NCBI RefSeq assembly: GCF_015670405.1
Contig: NZ_JADPBQ010000003.1
Coordinates: forward strand, 1-64,000
Direction of reading: 5' to 3'
Origin: Clostridium sp. 1001271B_151109_B4
Lineage (GTDB): Bacteria > Bacillota > Clostridia > Clostridiales > Clostridiaceae
Length of the DNA stretch: 64,000 bases
Shown here piece after piece: positions 26,096 through 33,788 of this stretch. Position numbers and translations under genes: made by a program. The stretch's first letter is position 1. The number at the start of each line of letters is the position of its first letter. The notes under the pieces are model-generated. The model was not told the origin of the DNA and made no database searches. It was given only the letters and a program-made list of their open reading frames with translations.

Positions 26096-26590
26096 ATGGA
26101 TATAAAAGAAATGCTTTCAATATTAAATAGCCATAACATATATATTATATTTATAATAATGTTTTTAGAAGCATTGAATTTAACTGGTATACCATCAACT
26201 ATAATATTGCCTTCCATAGGAATTTTAATTAGTTTAAATAATTTGAGCATCATAAAAATATTACTTTTAACTATTTGCGCATCTATTTTAGGAAATATTG
26301 TTTTTTATTTTATATCTTATAAGTTTGGTAGTAAAATATATGATTATCTTTATAATAAATTTCCTAAATTACAAAAAAGTTTCGATAAGGCAATGAATAT
26401 GTCTAATAAATATGGAGCTAAGATTTGTTTGTTTGGCCGCTTAATCCCGTCCATAAGAAGTTGGGTTTCACTTGTGGCTGGTATATTTAAAGTAAAACTA
26501 AGGGAGTTCCTTTTATATTCTTCAATAGGAATTTTCATTTGGGATATAATACTTATTTTAGTTGGCTATCTAATACCAATAAACTACTAA
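26096..26590 (+). CDS. DedA family membrane protein
   Basis: A 164-residue protein with four or five hydrophobic segments. Landmarks are FLEALNLTGIPSTIILPSIGIL, GSKIYDYLYNKFPK, and the DedA signature FGRLIPSIRSWVSLVAGIFKVKLREFLLYSSIGIFIWD, in which FxGRxxPxxR..xxxxAG is the conserved helical-hairpin motif. DedA/VTT proteins include lipid scramblases such as UptA-type undecaprenyl-phosphate flippases. At 164 residues it is shorter than the usual ~200, lacking a full C-terminal helix. It follows ade by 48 bp and is probably co-transcribed with it; a terminator follows. Confidence 0.85.
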   Translation: MDIKEMLSILNSHNIYIIFIIMFLEALNLTGIPSTIILPSIGILISLNNLSIIKILLLTICASILGNIVFYFISYKFGSKIYDYLYNKFPKLQKSFDKAMNMSNKYGAKICLFGRLIPSIRSWVSLVAGIFKVKLREFLLYSSIGIFIWDIILILVGYLIPINY

Positions 26591-26597
26591 TTAATGC

Positions 26598-26640
26598 TAA
26601 AGGACTTGTCCTAACTAAGGGCAAGTCCTTCTTTTATTAT
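26598..26640 (+). terminator. Terminator after the DedA gene
   Basis: AAGGACTTG(T)C/G(C)AAGTCCTT arms with a short loop, followed by CTTTTATTATTT. Confidence 0.85.
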
Positions 26641-26665
26641 TTATTAAAGTTCTTTTTACTACCTA

Positions 26666-27469
26666 TTAAAGAACAAACTTTTCTATAGCCTTAGCAACTC
26701 CATCATTTTCATTTGAATCAGTAATGTAATTTGCTACTTCCTTTACCTCAGCAAATGCATTATCCATTGCTACTCCCATTCCAGCATAAACAATCATATC
26801 AAGATCATTTTCAGCATCTCCAAAAGTCATAACTTCTTCTTGCTTAACACCTAAATGCTTAGCTAATAACTCAACACCAGTTCCTTTATTTACTGCTTTA
26901 TTTAAAAATTCTAAGAAATAAGGCGTACTTCTTACTACTGTATATTTTTCATATACTTCCTTTGGTAAATTATCTACTGCCCTTTGTAATACTTCAGGCT
27001 CATCAATCATCATTACCTTTACTATACTATGATCATCTTCAATTTCAGAAAAATCATTAATTCCTATATTGATACCATTTATATTGGCTTCAACTTCTGT
27101 ATATTTACTGTTTTTTGGAGTTATTAATCCATATACTTCAGAAAAAGCATGAATATTAACACCTAACTCCTTACTTAATTTATGTAGATAATGTAAGTCC
27201 GAACCATTCAATACTGTTTTTGATATAACTTCTCTAGATTTTGCTTTTAAAACTAATCCACCATTATAACTTAAAACATAATCATTCTCTCCAAGCATAT
27301 TAAGCTCTTCTAGATATCTTGTAACACCATCAATTGGTCTTCCTGTTGCAATTACAACATTAACACCCTTTTCCTGAGCTTCTCTTATAGCTTTCTTAGT
27401 TCTCTCTGAAACAGATTTATCACTTTTAAGTAAAGTTCCATCCATATCTATTGCTATTAATTTATACAT
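26666..27469 (-). CDS. Cof-type HAD-IIB phosphatase
   Basis: A 267-residue haloacid dehalogenase-fold hydrolase. Motif I is KLIAIDMDGTLLKSD with the nucleophilic aspartate, motif II VVIATGR, motif III lysine in NKGTGVELLAKHLG and motif IV VMTFGDAENDLDMI. The insert between motifs II and III is the C2B cap of the Cof/YidA group, which dephosphorylates sugar phosphates, flavins or PLP. The substrate cannot be read from sequence. I use ATG 27469 behind GTGAAGGAATTT. A large inverted repeat covers its promoter. Confidence 0.93.
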   Translation of the reverse strand: MYKLIAIDMDGTLLKSDKSVSERTKKAIREAQEKGVNVVIATGRPIDGVTRYLEELNMLGENDYVLSYNGGLVLKAKSREVISKTVLNGSDLHYLHKLSKELGVNIHAFSEVYGLITPKNSKYTEVEANINGINIGINDFSEIEDDHSIVKVMMIDEPEVLQRAVDNLPKEVYEKYTVVRSTPYFLEFLNKAVNKGTGVELLAKHLGVKQEEVMTFGDAENDLDMIVYAGMGVAMDNAFAEVKEVANYITDSNENDGVAKAIEKFVL

Positions 27470-27491
27470 AAATTCCTTCACCATTCCTTAA

Positions 27492-27533
27492 TACAAAATT
27501 CTGTTTTATTATAACATAAAACAGAATTTTGTA
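27492..27533 (-). promoter_or_regulatory. Perfect 18-bp inverted repeat over the HAD gene promoter
   Basis: Arms TACAAAATTCTGTTTTAT (27492-27509) and its exact complement (27516-27533) flank a 6-bp spacer. On the minus strand the spacer region contains TATAAT, a consensus -10, with TGTACA about 16 bp upstream as a possible -35. The site ends about 22 bp before the start codon. It could be an operator for a dimeric regulator or a leader hairpin. Confidence 0.7.
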
Positions 27534-27559
27534 CATTGTGTATGTATTATATCAAGCTA

Positions 27560-27829
27560 TTACTTTTTATATCCTATAAATGAATTTATAACATCACCAA
27601 ATCCATCTCTATCTAACACACTAATAACTACCCCTGTTATTTCATAACTTGAAGTGCTATCATTTTCTCTTCTAATTTTTTTTATTCTATCAATAACATC
27701 TTCTATAATTATTTTTATATCAGATTCATTTAATAGTGCCTGGTTATCTCTAGTTGCATTTAGTATACTATTTGTAATTTTATTAGCATCAAATGATTGA
27801 ATACTTCCATCCTTTTTAATTACTTTTAT
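27560..27829 (-). CDS. Stand-alone ATP-cone protein with apparent ATA start
   Basis: An intact 89-residue frame: KVIKKDGSIQSFDANKITNSI, then two helices and VVISVLDRDGFGDVINSFIGYKK. This is an ATP-cone domain, the nucleotide-sensing module of ribonucleotide reductases and NrdR, without a partner domain. In the next gene the equivalent start reads ATG-AAA-GTA-ATT-AAA-AA; here it reads ATA-AAA-GTA-ATT-AAA-AA, 6 nt after a perfect GGAGGTG, with a stop codon two codons further upstream. So either a rare ATA start is used or a recent point change has silenced the gene. The coding frame is otherwise undamaged. Confidence 0.65.
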   Translation of the reverse strand: MKVIKKDGSIQSFDANKITNSILNATRDNQALLNESDIKIIIEDVIDRIKKIRRENDSTSSYEITGVVISVLDRDGFGDVINSFIGYKK

Positions 27830-27856
27830 TACTTACACCTCCTCATAACTTATTAT

Positions 27857-27925
27857 TCACAAAAAAATAAGTTGCAAATCATAAAACCCCTAATATAATA
27901 GTACTTTATAATTTACAACCTCTTG
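27857..27925 (-). terminator. Terminator between the two ATP-cone genes
   Basis: GTTGTAAATTATAA pairs with TTATGATTTGCAAC on the minus strand and is followed by TTATTTTTTT. It lies between the 28223 gene and the ATA-start gene. Confidence 0.7.
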
Positions 27926-27941
27926 TTTTATTATATTTTTA

Positions 27942-28223
27942 TTATTTACAAAACTTCTCTTTATATCCCAAATAAGAAGTTGCTATATCCTTAAATCCAT
28001 ATTTCTTAAGAGACTCAATAATTACTGCAAAAACTTCATAAGTTGATGTAAATCCTTTTTCTCCTCTTATACTATTTATTATCTTTACTACTCTATTACT
28101 AATAACTTTCAAATCTGCCTCATTTATAATAATGTTACTATCAATAGATGCACCTAATATACTGCTTCTAACCTTACTAATATCAAAACTTTGAATTCTA
28201 CCATCTTTTTTAATTACTTTCAT
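27942..28223 (-). CDS. Stand-alone ATP-cone domain protein
   Basis: A 93-residue protein that is nothing but an ATP-cone: MKVIKKDGRIQSFDISKVRSSI (the VxKxDGxxxxFDxxKV..SI signature with nucleotide-binding residues), then VVKIINSIRGEKGFTSTYEVFAVIIESLKKYGFKDIATSYLGYKE. The same module opens NrdD in this window. Single ATP-cone proteins are known in clostridia but their role is not established; regulation of reductase or transcription is conceivable. GGGGGTGTATTTACA precedes the ATG. It is paralogous to the next gene downstream (about 40% identity by eye). Confidence 0.85.
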   Translation of the reverse strand: MKVIKKDGRIQSFDISKVRSSILGASIDSNIIINEADLKVISNRVVKIINSIRGEKGFTSTYEVFAVIIESLKKYGFKDIATSYLGYKEKFCK

Positions 28224-28432
28224 TGTAAATACACCCCCGTATTAAAATTATACACTATCACAAAAGCAATTTAAACGATTTCACATTTTTTTCACACTTA
28301 ATCTTACTATTTATTTACATTTTTTATTACACTAATTAACCCACTACCTTAAATAATTATTTTTTTTTGTATTTAACATTTATTTATCATTTTCGTAAAA
28401 TATACTATAAAATATTCTTTGGAGTAATTTTT

Positions 28433-28945
28433 ATGAGTTTTATCACTAAACTTAAAAACTTTTATCACCTTACTGGTTATGGTATTAATCTTTTATCATA
28501 TTCCTTAAGAAATTCAACTTCTTATGAAAATGATGCTTACAACTTCATTAATAATACTACTCTCTCTAGTAAAACTAAATACTTAATTTGGGTAGATACT
28601 TCTAACTTTAAAACAAATATATTTAAAGGAAGTATAAACAATTGGACCTTAATTGATTCTTATATATGCACTATTGGAAAACCTACTGAACCTACTATAA
28701 AAGGAATTTTCTATGCAGGCCCTAAAGGATATTCATTTGGTGAGGCAAGAGGTTTTCGCTGTTTATATTACACTCAAATAAAGGATAATTATTTATTTCA
28801 TTCCATTCCCTATAATTTAGATGGAAGTATTAGAGACCCTAGACTTGGTATGCAATTAACAGACGGTTGTGTTCGCTTATCAACTAAAGATGCAAAATGG
28901 ATTTATGATAATATTCCATCAGGTAGCACTATCTATATAACTTAG
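28433..28945 (+). CDS. L,D-transpeptidase (YkuD domain)
   Basis: About 170 residues. The YkuD catalytic domain runs from KYLIWVDTSNFKTNIFKGSINNW to the C-terminus, with the conserved histidine in YLFHSIPYN and the nucleophile cysteine in LTDGCVRLSTKDAKWIYDN (the usual S/T-x-G-C-x-R motif). Such enzymes form 3-3 cross-links in peptidoglycan. I use ATG 28433, which follows GGAGTAATTTTT. From there no clear signal peptide is visible (SFITKLKNFYHLTGYGINLL). The longer frame from 28367 would begin with a hydrophobic-basic stretch but has no ribosome binding site. Export route is therefore uncertain. Confidence 0.87.
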   Translation: MSFITKLKNFYHLTGYGINLLSYSLRNSTSYENDAYNFINNTTLSSKTKYLIWVDTSNFKTNIFKGSINNWTLIDSYICTIGKPTEPTIKGIFYAGPKGYSFGEARGFRCLYYTQIKDNYLFHSIPYNLDGSIRDPRLGMQLTDGCVRLSTKDAKWIYDNIPSGSTIYIT

Positions 28946-28993
28946 TATTATTATATGATGTACTCAAAAATATTTTCTTATTTTATTTCAATA

Positions 28994-29040
28994 CAAAAAG
29001 AACTATATAGAAAATAGTAATTTTCTGCATAGTTCTTTAT
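28994..29040. terminator. Bidirectional terminator between converging genes
   Basis: AAAGAACTAT...AGAAAAT / ATTTTCT...ATAGTTCTTT arms between the L,D-transpeptidase and the minus-strand cyclophilin gene. Confidence 0.8.
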
Positions 29041-29060
29041 TAATTATATGTAAATAAATT

Positions 29061-29732
29061 TTATTCTTCTATTTTTACAGGTTTAGAATATTCAATTCCT
29101 TTTGTATCGACTCTTATTTCTTCAATAATAACATCTGTTAATGGCTTATCATTAGAATCTGTCTTCACTGAATTTATAGTGTTGATAATATCTAACCCTT
29201 CAGTAACTTTACCAAATGCTGCATATTGTCCATTTAAATGTGTTGCTTCGTCTGCCATAATAAAGAATTGGCTTCCTGCTGAATCAGGATCATTTGCTCT
29301 AGCCATAGATAAAACACCTTCTGTATGAGCTAAGTCATTATACTCATATCCATTTTTAGTAAATTCTCCCTTGATTGAATACCCTGGTCCACCAGTACCA
29401 TTTCCTTCTGGGCATCCTCCTTGTATCATAAATCCTTTTATTATCCTATAGAAAGTTAATCCATCATAAAAACCTGAATTTGCTAATGAAATAAAATTAT
29501 TCACTGTATTTGGTGCCTTATCAGGATATAATTCAGCTACAACAGTTCCATAATCCTTAATTTTTATTGTCGCTGTAGGTAACTCCTCTGGAGCTTCTAC
29601 CTTTTGATTCCAAGTTTCATCACTTTTATTTTCTTCTTTAGACAAAGTATTATTTGAAGCACATCCTACAAGTCCAATTACTGCAGCACTTATGCCTATT
29701 AATACAACTCCAACTTTTAAAATCTTATTCAT
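29061..29732 (-). CDS. Cyclophilin-type peptidyl-prolyl isomerase lipoprotein
   Basis: A 223-residue surface lipoprotein: signal peptide with lipobox IGLVGC (C24), a short polar linker, then a cyclophilin domain. Catalytic landmarks are FYRIIKGFMIQGGCPEGNGTGGPGY (active-site arginine and FMIQGG), SMARANDPDSAGSQFFIM and NGQYAAFGKVTEGLDII. It probably assists folding of exported proteins at the membrane. The domain is complete. It is monocistronic with a terminator of the upstream small gene in front of it. Confidence 0.93.
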   Translation of the reverse strand: MNKILKVGVVLIGISAAVIGLVGCASNNTLSKEENKSDETWNQKVEAPEELPTATIKIKDYGTVVAELYPDKAPNTVNNFISLANSGFYDGLTFYRIIKGFMIQGGCPEGNGTGGPGYSIKGEFTKNGYEYNDLAHTEGVLSMARANDPDSAGSQFFIMADEATHLNGQYAAFGKVTEGLDIINTINSVKTDSNDKPLTDVIIEEIRVDTKGIEYSKPVKIEE

Positions 29733-29771
29733 AAACCCACTCCCTAAAGTTTTAATATTTTTATAATATCA

Positions 29772-29803
29772 AAAAAGAACTCAGCTATCAAGCTGAGTTT
29801 CAA
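29772..29803 (-). terminator. Terminator after the 43-residue gene
   Basis: AACTCAGCT-TGAT-AGCTGAGTT hairpin followed by CTTTTTT on the minus strand. Confidence 0.85.
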
Positions 29804-29835
29804 TTCAAAACTTATGTTACTTCAATCAAAATTAA

Positions 29836-29967
29836 TTAAAGATTTTCTCCATCAAAACTTTTATATTGACTAGGATTTTTATCATTACCTACATTATTTT
29901 GATCTTGGTGAAGCTTTTGTCTTCTTTGCCCTTTTTGATACTTTTTATCCTTTATCTTATCACTCAT
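29836..29967 (-). CDS. Small basic hypothetical protein (43 aa)
   Basis: The frame MSDKIKDKKYQKGQRRQKLH continues to GENL-stop, 43 residues, hydrophilic and basic in the first half, without hydrophobic segments. It has a good AAGGGAGTG ribosome binding site and its own terminator, which argues for a real gene. I do not recognise a family. A predicted disordered protein of this type might bind nucleic acid or be spore-associated, but there is no direct sign of either. Confidence 0.6.
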   Translation of the reverse strand: MSDKIKDKKYQKGQRRQKLHQDQNNVGNDKNPSQYKSFDGENL

Positions 29968-30121
29968 TAAAAACACACTCCCTTCAGCATTATTTTTTCA
30001 CAAAAGGTCGTATATAATACACTTTATTTAGTGATAAGTATCAATTAATAAAGTTAGAATTTAAATATAATTTTTAAAATTATATTTTCAAAAATTATAT
30101 GCTTAACTTAAACTGCATTAT

Positions 30122-30538
30122 CTATACTTCAAACTCTTCTATCTCTATTGAGTAACTTCCACAATGCCTACAAACATTGATTATTACTATATAACTTTCA
30201 TTAACTTTTCCACTTTTTTGTAATCTATTAAAGCTCATTCCTTCATATTCTCTATCTAATGTACTAACAACATAGTTTCTATCTTTTGCATATATGTAAA
30301 AATTAAATCCTAAAAAATCAAAAAACTTCTTTTTTTCTTCTACCCCTGTTTTACAATTTTCACATGGTAAATCAAAATATGCTTTTGAAAAGTCAACTTT
30401 ATCACTATTATTTAAAATTTCTATTATTCTTTCCTCATTAACATCCACAATTGGATTAACTTCGTCATTTACGAAGTACTCTAAATTCTCTTCATTTAGT
30501 ATATATTCTTTTTCGTCGTATTTAAATTTAAATTCCAT
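30122..30538 (-). CDS. DUF3785-like clostridial protein with two CxxC pairs
   Basis: A 138-residue acidic cytoplasmic protein. The N-terminus FKFKYDEKEYILNEENLEYF is followed by a CENC pair near residue 60 and a CRHC pair near residue 124 (VIINVCRHCGSYSIEIEEF), which together could bind one zinc ion. It resembles DUF3785 proteins from clostridia as far as I recall; no function is known for them. AAGGGATGTTAATTAA precedes the ATG. Neighbouring genes point away from it and give no clue. Confidence 0.68.
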   Translation of the reverse strand: MEFKFKYDEKEYILNEENLEYFVNDEVNPIVDVNEERIIEILNNSDKVDFSKAYFDLPCENCKTGVEEKKKFFDFLGFNFYIYAKDRNYVVSTLDREYEGMSFNRLQKSGKVNESYIVIINVCRHCGSYSIEIEEFEV

Positions 30539-30780
30539 TTAATTAACATCCCTTCAATTGTATTATAATCAATATCGTATTTACACATAATAACATATCA
30601 AATTTATTTAATAAAGAGATGAAGCAAAGATAATATAAATTTTGTAAAATAATTATTAACAGTTCTTCAAATATAGTGTAAAATATAAAATAAGTCTTTC
30701 ACAATTTAGAACAATAATTAACATTAAATTTACTAGAAATTTTTTAGTAAATAACTACTTATTTAAAGGCGGGGGTTATT

Positions 30781-31389
30781 TTGAACAATAAACACATATA
30801 TATAGTATTTTCTAGAACTGGTACTACACTTTCCAATATAATTGCACTTTTTACTCAAAAGGAATACTCTCATGTTTCACTTTCACTAGATGCTTCATTT
30901 ACTCAGATGTTTTCTTTTGGGCGTAAAATACCTTCAAAAGTTTTACCGGCCGGATTAGTTGAAGAAAATCTTTATGCTGGTGTTTTTGCAATGTACCCTA
31001 AAAGTAAGTGTTTAGTATATAAAGTTGATGTTACAGATGAACAGTTAACATATTTAAAAAATTCAATAGATAATTTCTTTAAGAATAAAGATGATTATAA
31101 ATATAGCGTTCTTGGTATAGTAACTGCATATTTTAATAGACCTATTAAAAGAGAAAATTATTATTTCTGCTCTCAATTCGTATCAGAGTTACTTATTAAT
31201 AGTGGTATATATAAAACAGACAAGCTTCCTGAAGTAATTAAACCTATGGACTTGTTAGAAATTCCAAATAAAACTTTTGTATATGAAGGATTTATAAGTG
31301 AAGAAAATTATCAAAACTATCTTGAAAATGACTACTCATTATTTAAATCTGAAATATTATCAAAAGCTATTTCAAGATTAATTCCGTAA
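30781..31389 (+). CDS. Permuted papain-like (YiiX/YycO/NlpC-P60 type) hydrolase
   Basis: A 202-residue protein with a cysteine-hydrolase pattern in permuted order: the histidine in EYSHVSLSLD comes first (around residue 38) and the nucleophile cysteine later, in YYFCSQFVSELLINSG (about residue 134). This order is that of YiiX/YycO-like members of the NlpC/P60 superfamily, some of which cleave peptidoglycan peptides or lipids. No signal peptide is present, so the substrate is likely intracellular. The start is TTG 30781, placed 5 nt after GCGGGGG; no ATG fits. Confidence 0.78.
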   Translation: MNNKHIYIVFSRTGTTLSNIIALFTQKEYSHVSLSLDASFTQMFSFGRKIPSKVLPAGLVEENLYAGVFAMYPKSKCLVYKVDVTDEQLTYLKNSIDNFFKNKDDYKYSVLGIVTAYFNRPIKRENYYFCSQFVSELLINSGIYKTDKLPEVIKPMDLLEIPNKTFVYEGFISEENYQNYLENDYSLFKSEILSKAISRLIP

Positions 31390-31423
31390 ATTTAATTAAT
31401 ATATAAATTGTTATGATTGATAA

Positions 31424-31456
31424 AAAAATAAAGTCTGAACTTAGGCTTTATTTTTT
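31424..31456 (+). terminator. Terminator after the YiiX-like gene
   Basis: AAATAAAG(T)CT/AG(G)CTTTATTT hairpin with a U-run. Confidence 0.8.
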
Positions 31457-31593
31457 ATACTATTTCTATTTTAATCTATTAAGTATTCTTCATTTTCCCC
31501 TCTACATTTTATGTTTACTACTTAATTAACACAAATCATCATTTAATCTCATAATATATAATGTTTAATATATTAAAGTAAGGAGTATTTTAA

Positions 31594-32091
31594 ATGTATT
31601 CAGTAGATCTTCCATATCCTGAAGTAAATGTTAAAGATAAAAACCCTCAATATATTGATTTAATTTTACAAAATTACGCAAGTTCTACTTCCGAATTTGA
31701 TGCAATTGCACAGTATACTTATCACCAAATATCTTATGTATATAAAAATGTTGAGGTTTCCCAAACACTCCAGGGAATATCAATTGTAGAAATGCATCAC
31801 TTAGAATTGCTTGGTAGAATATTAGTGCAACTCGGCAGTGATCCTGGCTACTGGATTGATAATCACAAAAGAAATTATTGGTCTGCCAAACTTGTTGATT
31901 ATAATTTACCTTCATTAAAATATGCCTTAACTGTAGACATTAATGATGAAAAAGATGCAATTAAACAATATAAAGAGACAATAACAAAAATTAAAGATGA
32001 AAATATAAATGACATTATTAAAAGAATAATATTAGATGAAGAATTTCATATTCAATTATTGTTGGGACTTTATAAAAAGTACGTTGAATAA
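31594..32091 (+). CDS. Ferritin-like diiron protein
   Basis: A 165-residue, four-helix-bundle protein. Probable metal ligands occur in the usual helix order: STSEFDAIAQYTYHQ (Glu in helix 1), SIVEMHHLELLGRIL (E..H in helix 2), DAIKQYKETI (helix 3), and LDEEFHIQLLLGLY (E..H in helix 4). This matches the rubrerythrin / manganese-catalase-like branch of the ferritin superfamily (demethoxyubiquinone hydroxylase-like fold). No rubredoxin domain is attached. It may deal with peroxide or iron in an anaerobe. AAGGAGTATTTTAA precedes the ATG. Confidence 0.82.
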   Translation: MYSVDLPYPEVNVKDKNPQYIDLILQNYASSTSEFDAIAQYTYHQISYVYKNVEVSQTLQGISIVEMHHLELLGRILVQLGSDPGYWIDNHKRNYWSAKLVDYNLPSLKYALTVDINDEKDAIKQYKETITKIKDENINDIIKRIILDEEFHIQLLLGLYKKYVE

Positions 32092-32127
32092 TAAATTTAC
32101 TTGTGGTTCTACTTAAATTACCTAATA

Positions 32128-32176
32128 AAGACTCCTTCAAAGGTTATTTCTATACCTTTGAAGGAGCCTTTTTATA
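32128..32176. terminator. Bidirectional terminator
   Basis: AAAG(A/G)CTCCTTCAAAGG arms, about 16 bp, between the ferritin-like gene and hom, with U-rich tails on both sides. Confidence 0.92.
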
Positions 32177-32180
32177 ACTT

Positions 32181-33482
32181 TTAATTAAAATCTTCTATTC
32201 TTATTATATTTTCAACATCTTTAACAGTTCTTAAATCATATAATTTATCTATCGAATCCTTTATTAAATATTCCTTAGTCTTATGAGTAATTAAAACTAA
32301 AGTTACTTCAACATTTTCATCCTTTTTTCTTCCCTTTTGAATAACAGATTTTAAACTTACTCTATTTGCTCCAAATATTGTAGTTATCTGCCCAAGAACA
32401 CCTGGCTTATCATCCACAGTAACTCTAATATAATATCGGCTTTCTACTTCACTAATATCCTTTATCTTCTTTTCCCATAAGTTATTTCTTATAACTGGAT
32501 TATCATTAGCTGTATCAATATTTCCTCTTAAAATAGAAATAATATCACTAACTACAGCACTACCTGTTGGCAAATCTCCAGCACCCCTACCATAAAACAT
32601 TAAATCTCCAACAGCGTTACCATTAATAAAAATTGCATTAAATGAATCATATACATTTGCTAATGGATGTGTTTCAGGAATCATTGTAGGATGAACTCTA
32701 AGCTCAAGTTTTCCATTATCATCTTTTGCAATTGCTAATAGCTTTATAGACATTCCAAAATCACTTGCATACTTCATATCTATAGGTTTTATTTTTGTTA
32801 TTCCTTCTCTATATACATCATTAACCTTCACCTTTGTTCCAAAAGCTAATGAAGCTAATATAGCAAGCTTATATTGTGCATCATATCCGTCGATATCTGA
32901 GGTTGGATCTGCTTCAGCATATCCCTTTTCTTTAGCTTCTTCTAGTACTTCATCAAAATCTAAATTTTCTAATTCCATTTTACTTAGAATGTAATTAGTT
33001 GTACCATTTACAATCCCAAATAATTCATTAATTTTATTAGCTGTAAGATTTTCATTTATTCCATTAATAATAGGAATTCCTCCGGCTACGCTTGCTTCAT
33101 ATTGGAACATAATTCCCATCTCTTCAGCCTTCTCAAATACTTCATCCCCTGTTGTAGCAAGTAGCATTTTATTTGCAGTTACTATATGCTTTTTAGCTTC
33201 CATAGCTCTCAACATATATTCTTTAGCTGGATCTATTCCCCCCATAACTTCTACCACTATTTTTATAGAGTCATCATTTAATATTTCCTCAAAATCAGTA
33301 GTTAATACTTGTTCAGGAACAGCTACACCTCTATTTTTAGTAACATCTCGTACTAATACTTTAGATACCTCAATTTCATATCCTGATCTCTTCATTATCT
33401 CTTCTTTGTTTTGTTGTAGGATTGTAAATACACCTCTACCCACATTTCCTAATCCTAGCAAGGCTATTTTTACTTTTTTCAT
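32181..33482 (-). CDS. hom: Homoserine dehydrogenase
   Basis: A 433-residue enzyme reducing aspartate semialdehyde to homoserine for threonine and methionine. The nucleotide-binding motif is IALLGLGNVGRGVF; the catalytic core has GTTNYILSKME, EADPTSDIDGYDAQYKLAILASLAFG and YGRGAGDLPTGSAVVSDI. A C-terminal ACT domain (YYIRVTVDDKPGVLGQITTIFG) suggests threonine feedback. The start is ATG 33482 after AAAGGGGGATTACTTA; the frame extends 20 codons upstream without a better site. Together with metAA it covers two steps of methionine synthesis in this window. A dyad at 33590-33639 lies in its leader. Confidence 0.96.
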   Translation of the reverse strand: MKKVKIALLGLGNVGRGVFTILQQNKEEIMKRSGYEIEVSKVLVRDVTKNRGVAVPEQVLTTDFEEILNDDSIKIVVEVMGGIDPAKEYMLRAMEAKKHIVTANKMLLATTGDEVFEKAEEMGIMFQYEASVAGGIPIINGINENLTANKINELFGIVNGTTNYILSKMELENLDFDEVLEEAKEKGYAEADPTSDIDGYDAQYKLAILASLAFGTKVKVNDVYREGITKIKPIDMKYASDFGMSIKLLAIAKDDNGKLELRVHPTMIPETHPLANVYDSFNAIFINGNAVGDLMFYGRGAGDLPTGSAVVSDIISILRGNIDTANDNPVIRNNLWEKKIKDISEVESRYYIRVTVDDKPGVLGQITTIFGANRVSLKSVIQKGRKKDENVEVTLVLITHKTKEYLIKDSIDKLYDLRTVKDVENIIRIEDFN

Positions 33483-33589
33483 TAAGTAATCCCCCTTTAT
33501 TTTATATCCCCAATTTATTTTATAGCTTGTCATTATTAACAATTCATCTTTTAAATATTAAATTGCTATACTAGACAACTCTTAGCTGC

Positions 33590-33639
33590 TGACTTCTTAT
33601 TTTAGTCAAATTTAAAATTTTCACTTTAATCAGAAGTCA
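33590..33639 (-). promoter_or_regulatory. Inverted repeat in the hom leader
   Basis: TGACTTCT and AGAAGTCA arms are 34 bp apart, with additional inner pairing (GATT...AAT, AGT...ACT). It lies about 110 bp upstream of hom. It is not a T-box or S-box that I can recognise. Confidence 0.4.
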
Positions 33640-33750
33640 ATTTGTATGTATTATAAATTAAAATTAATCATAATACATTAATTATAATACATTTCTTTAA
33701 TTTTCCATATATTATTTTTTATAATTTTTTATAAAAATAATTTAAAATAA

Positions 33751-33778
33751 AAAGGAACTGAAAATCAGTTCCTTTTTT
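33751..33778 (-). terminator. Terminator of the nucleoside transporter operon
   Basis: AAAGGAACTG-ATTTT-CAGTTCCTTT hairpin with U-run, 11 bp past the last permease gene. Confidence 0.9.
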
Positions 33779-33788
33779 AAAAGTAAAT

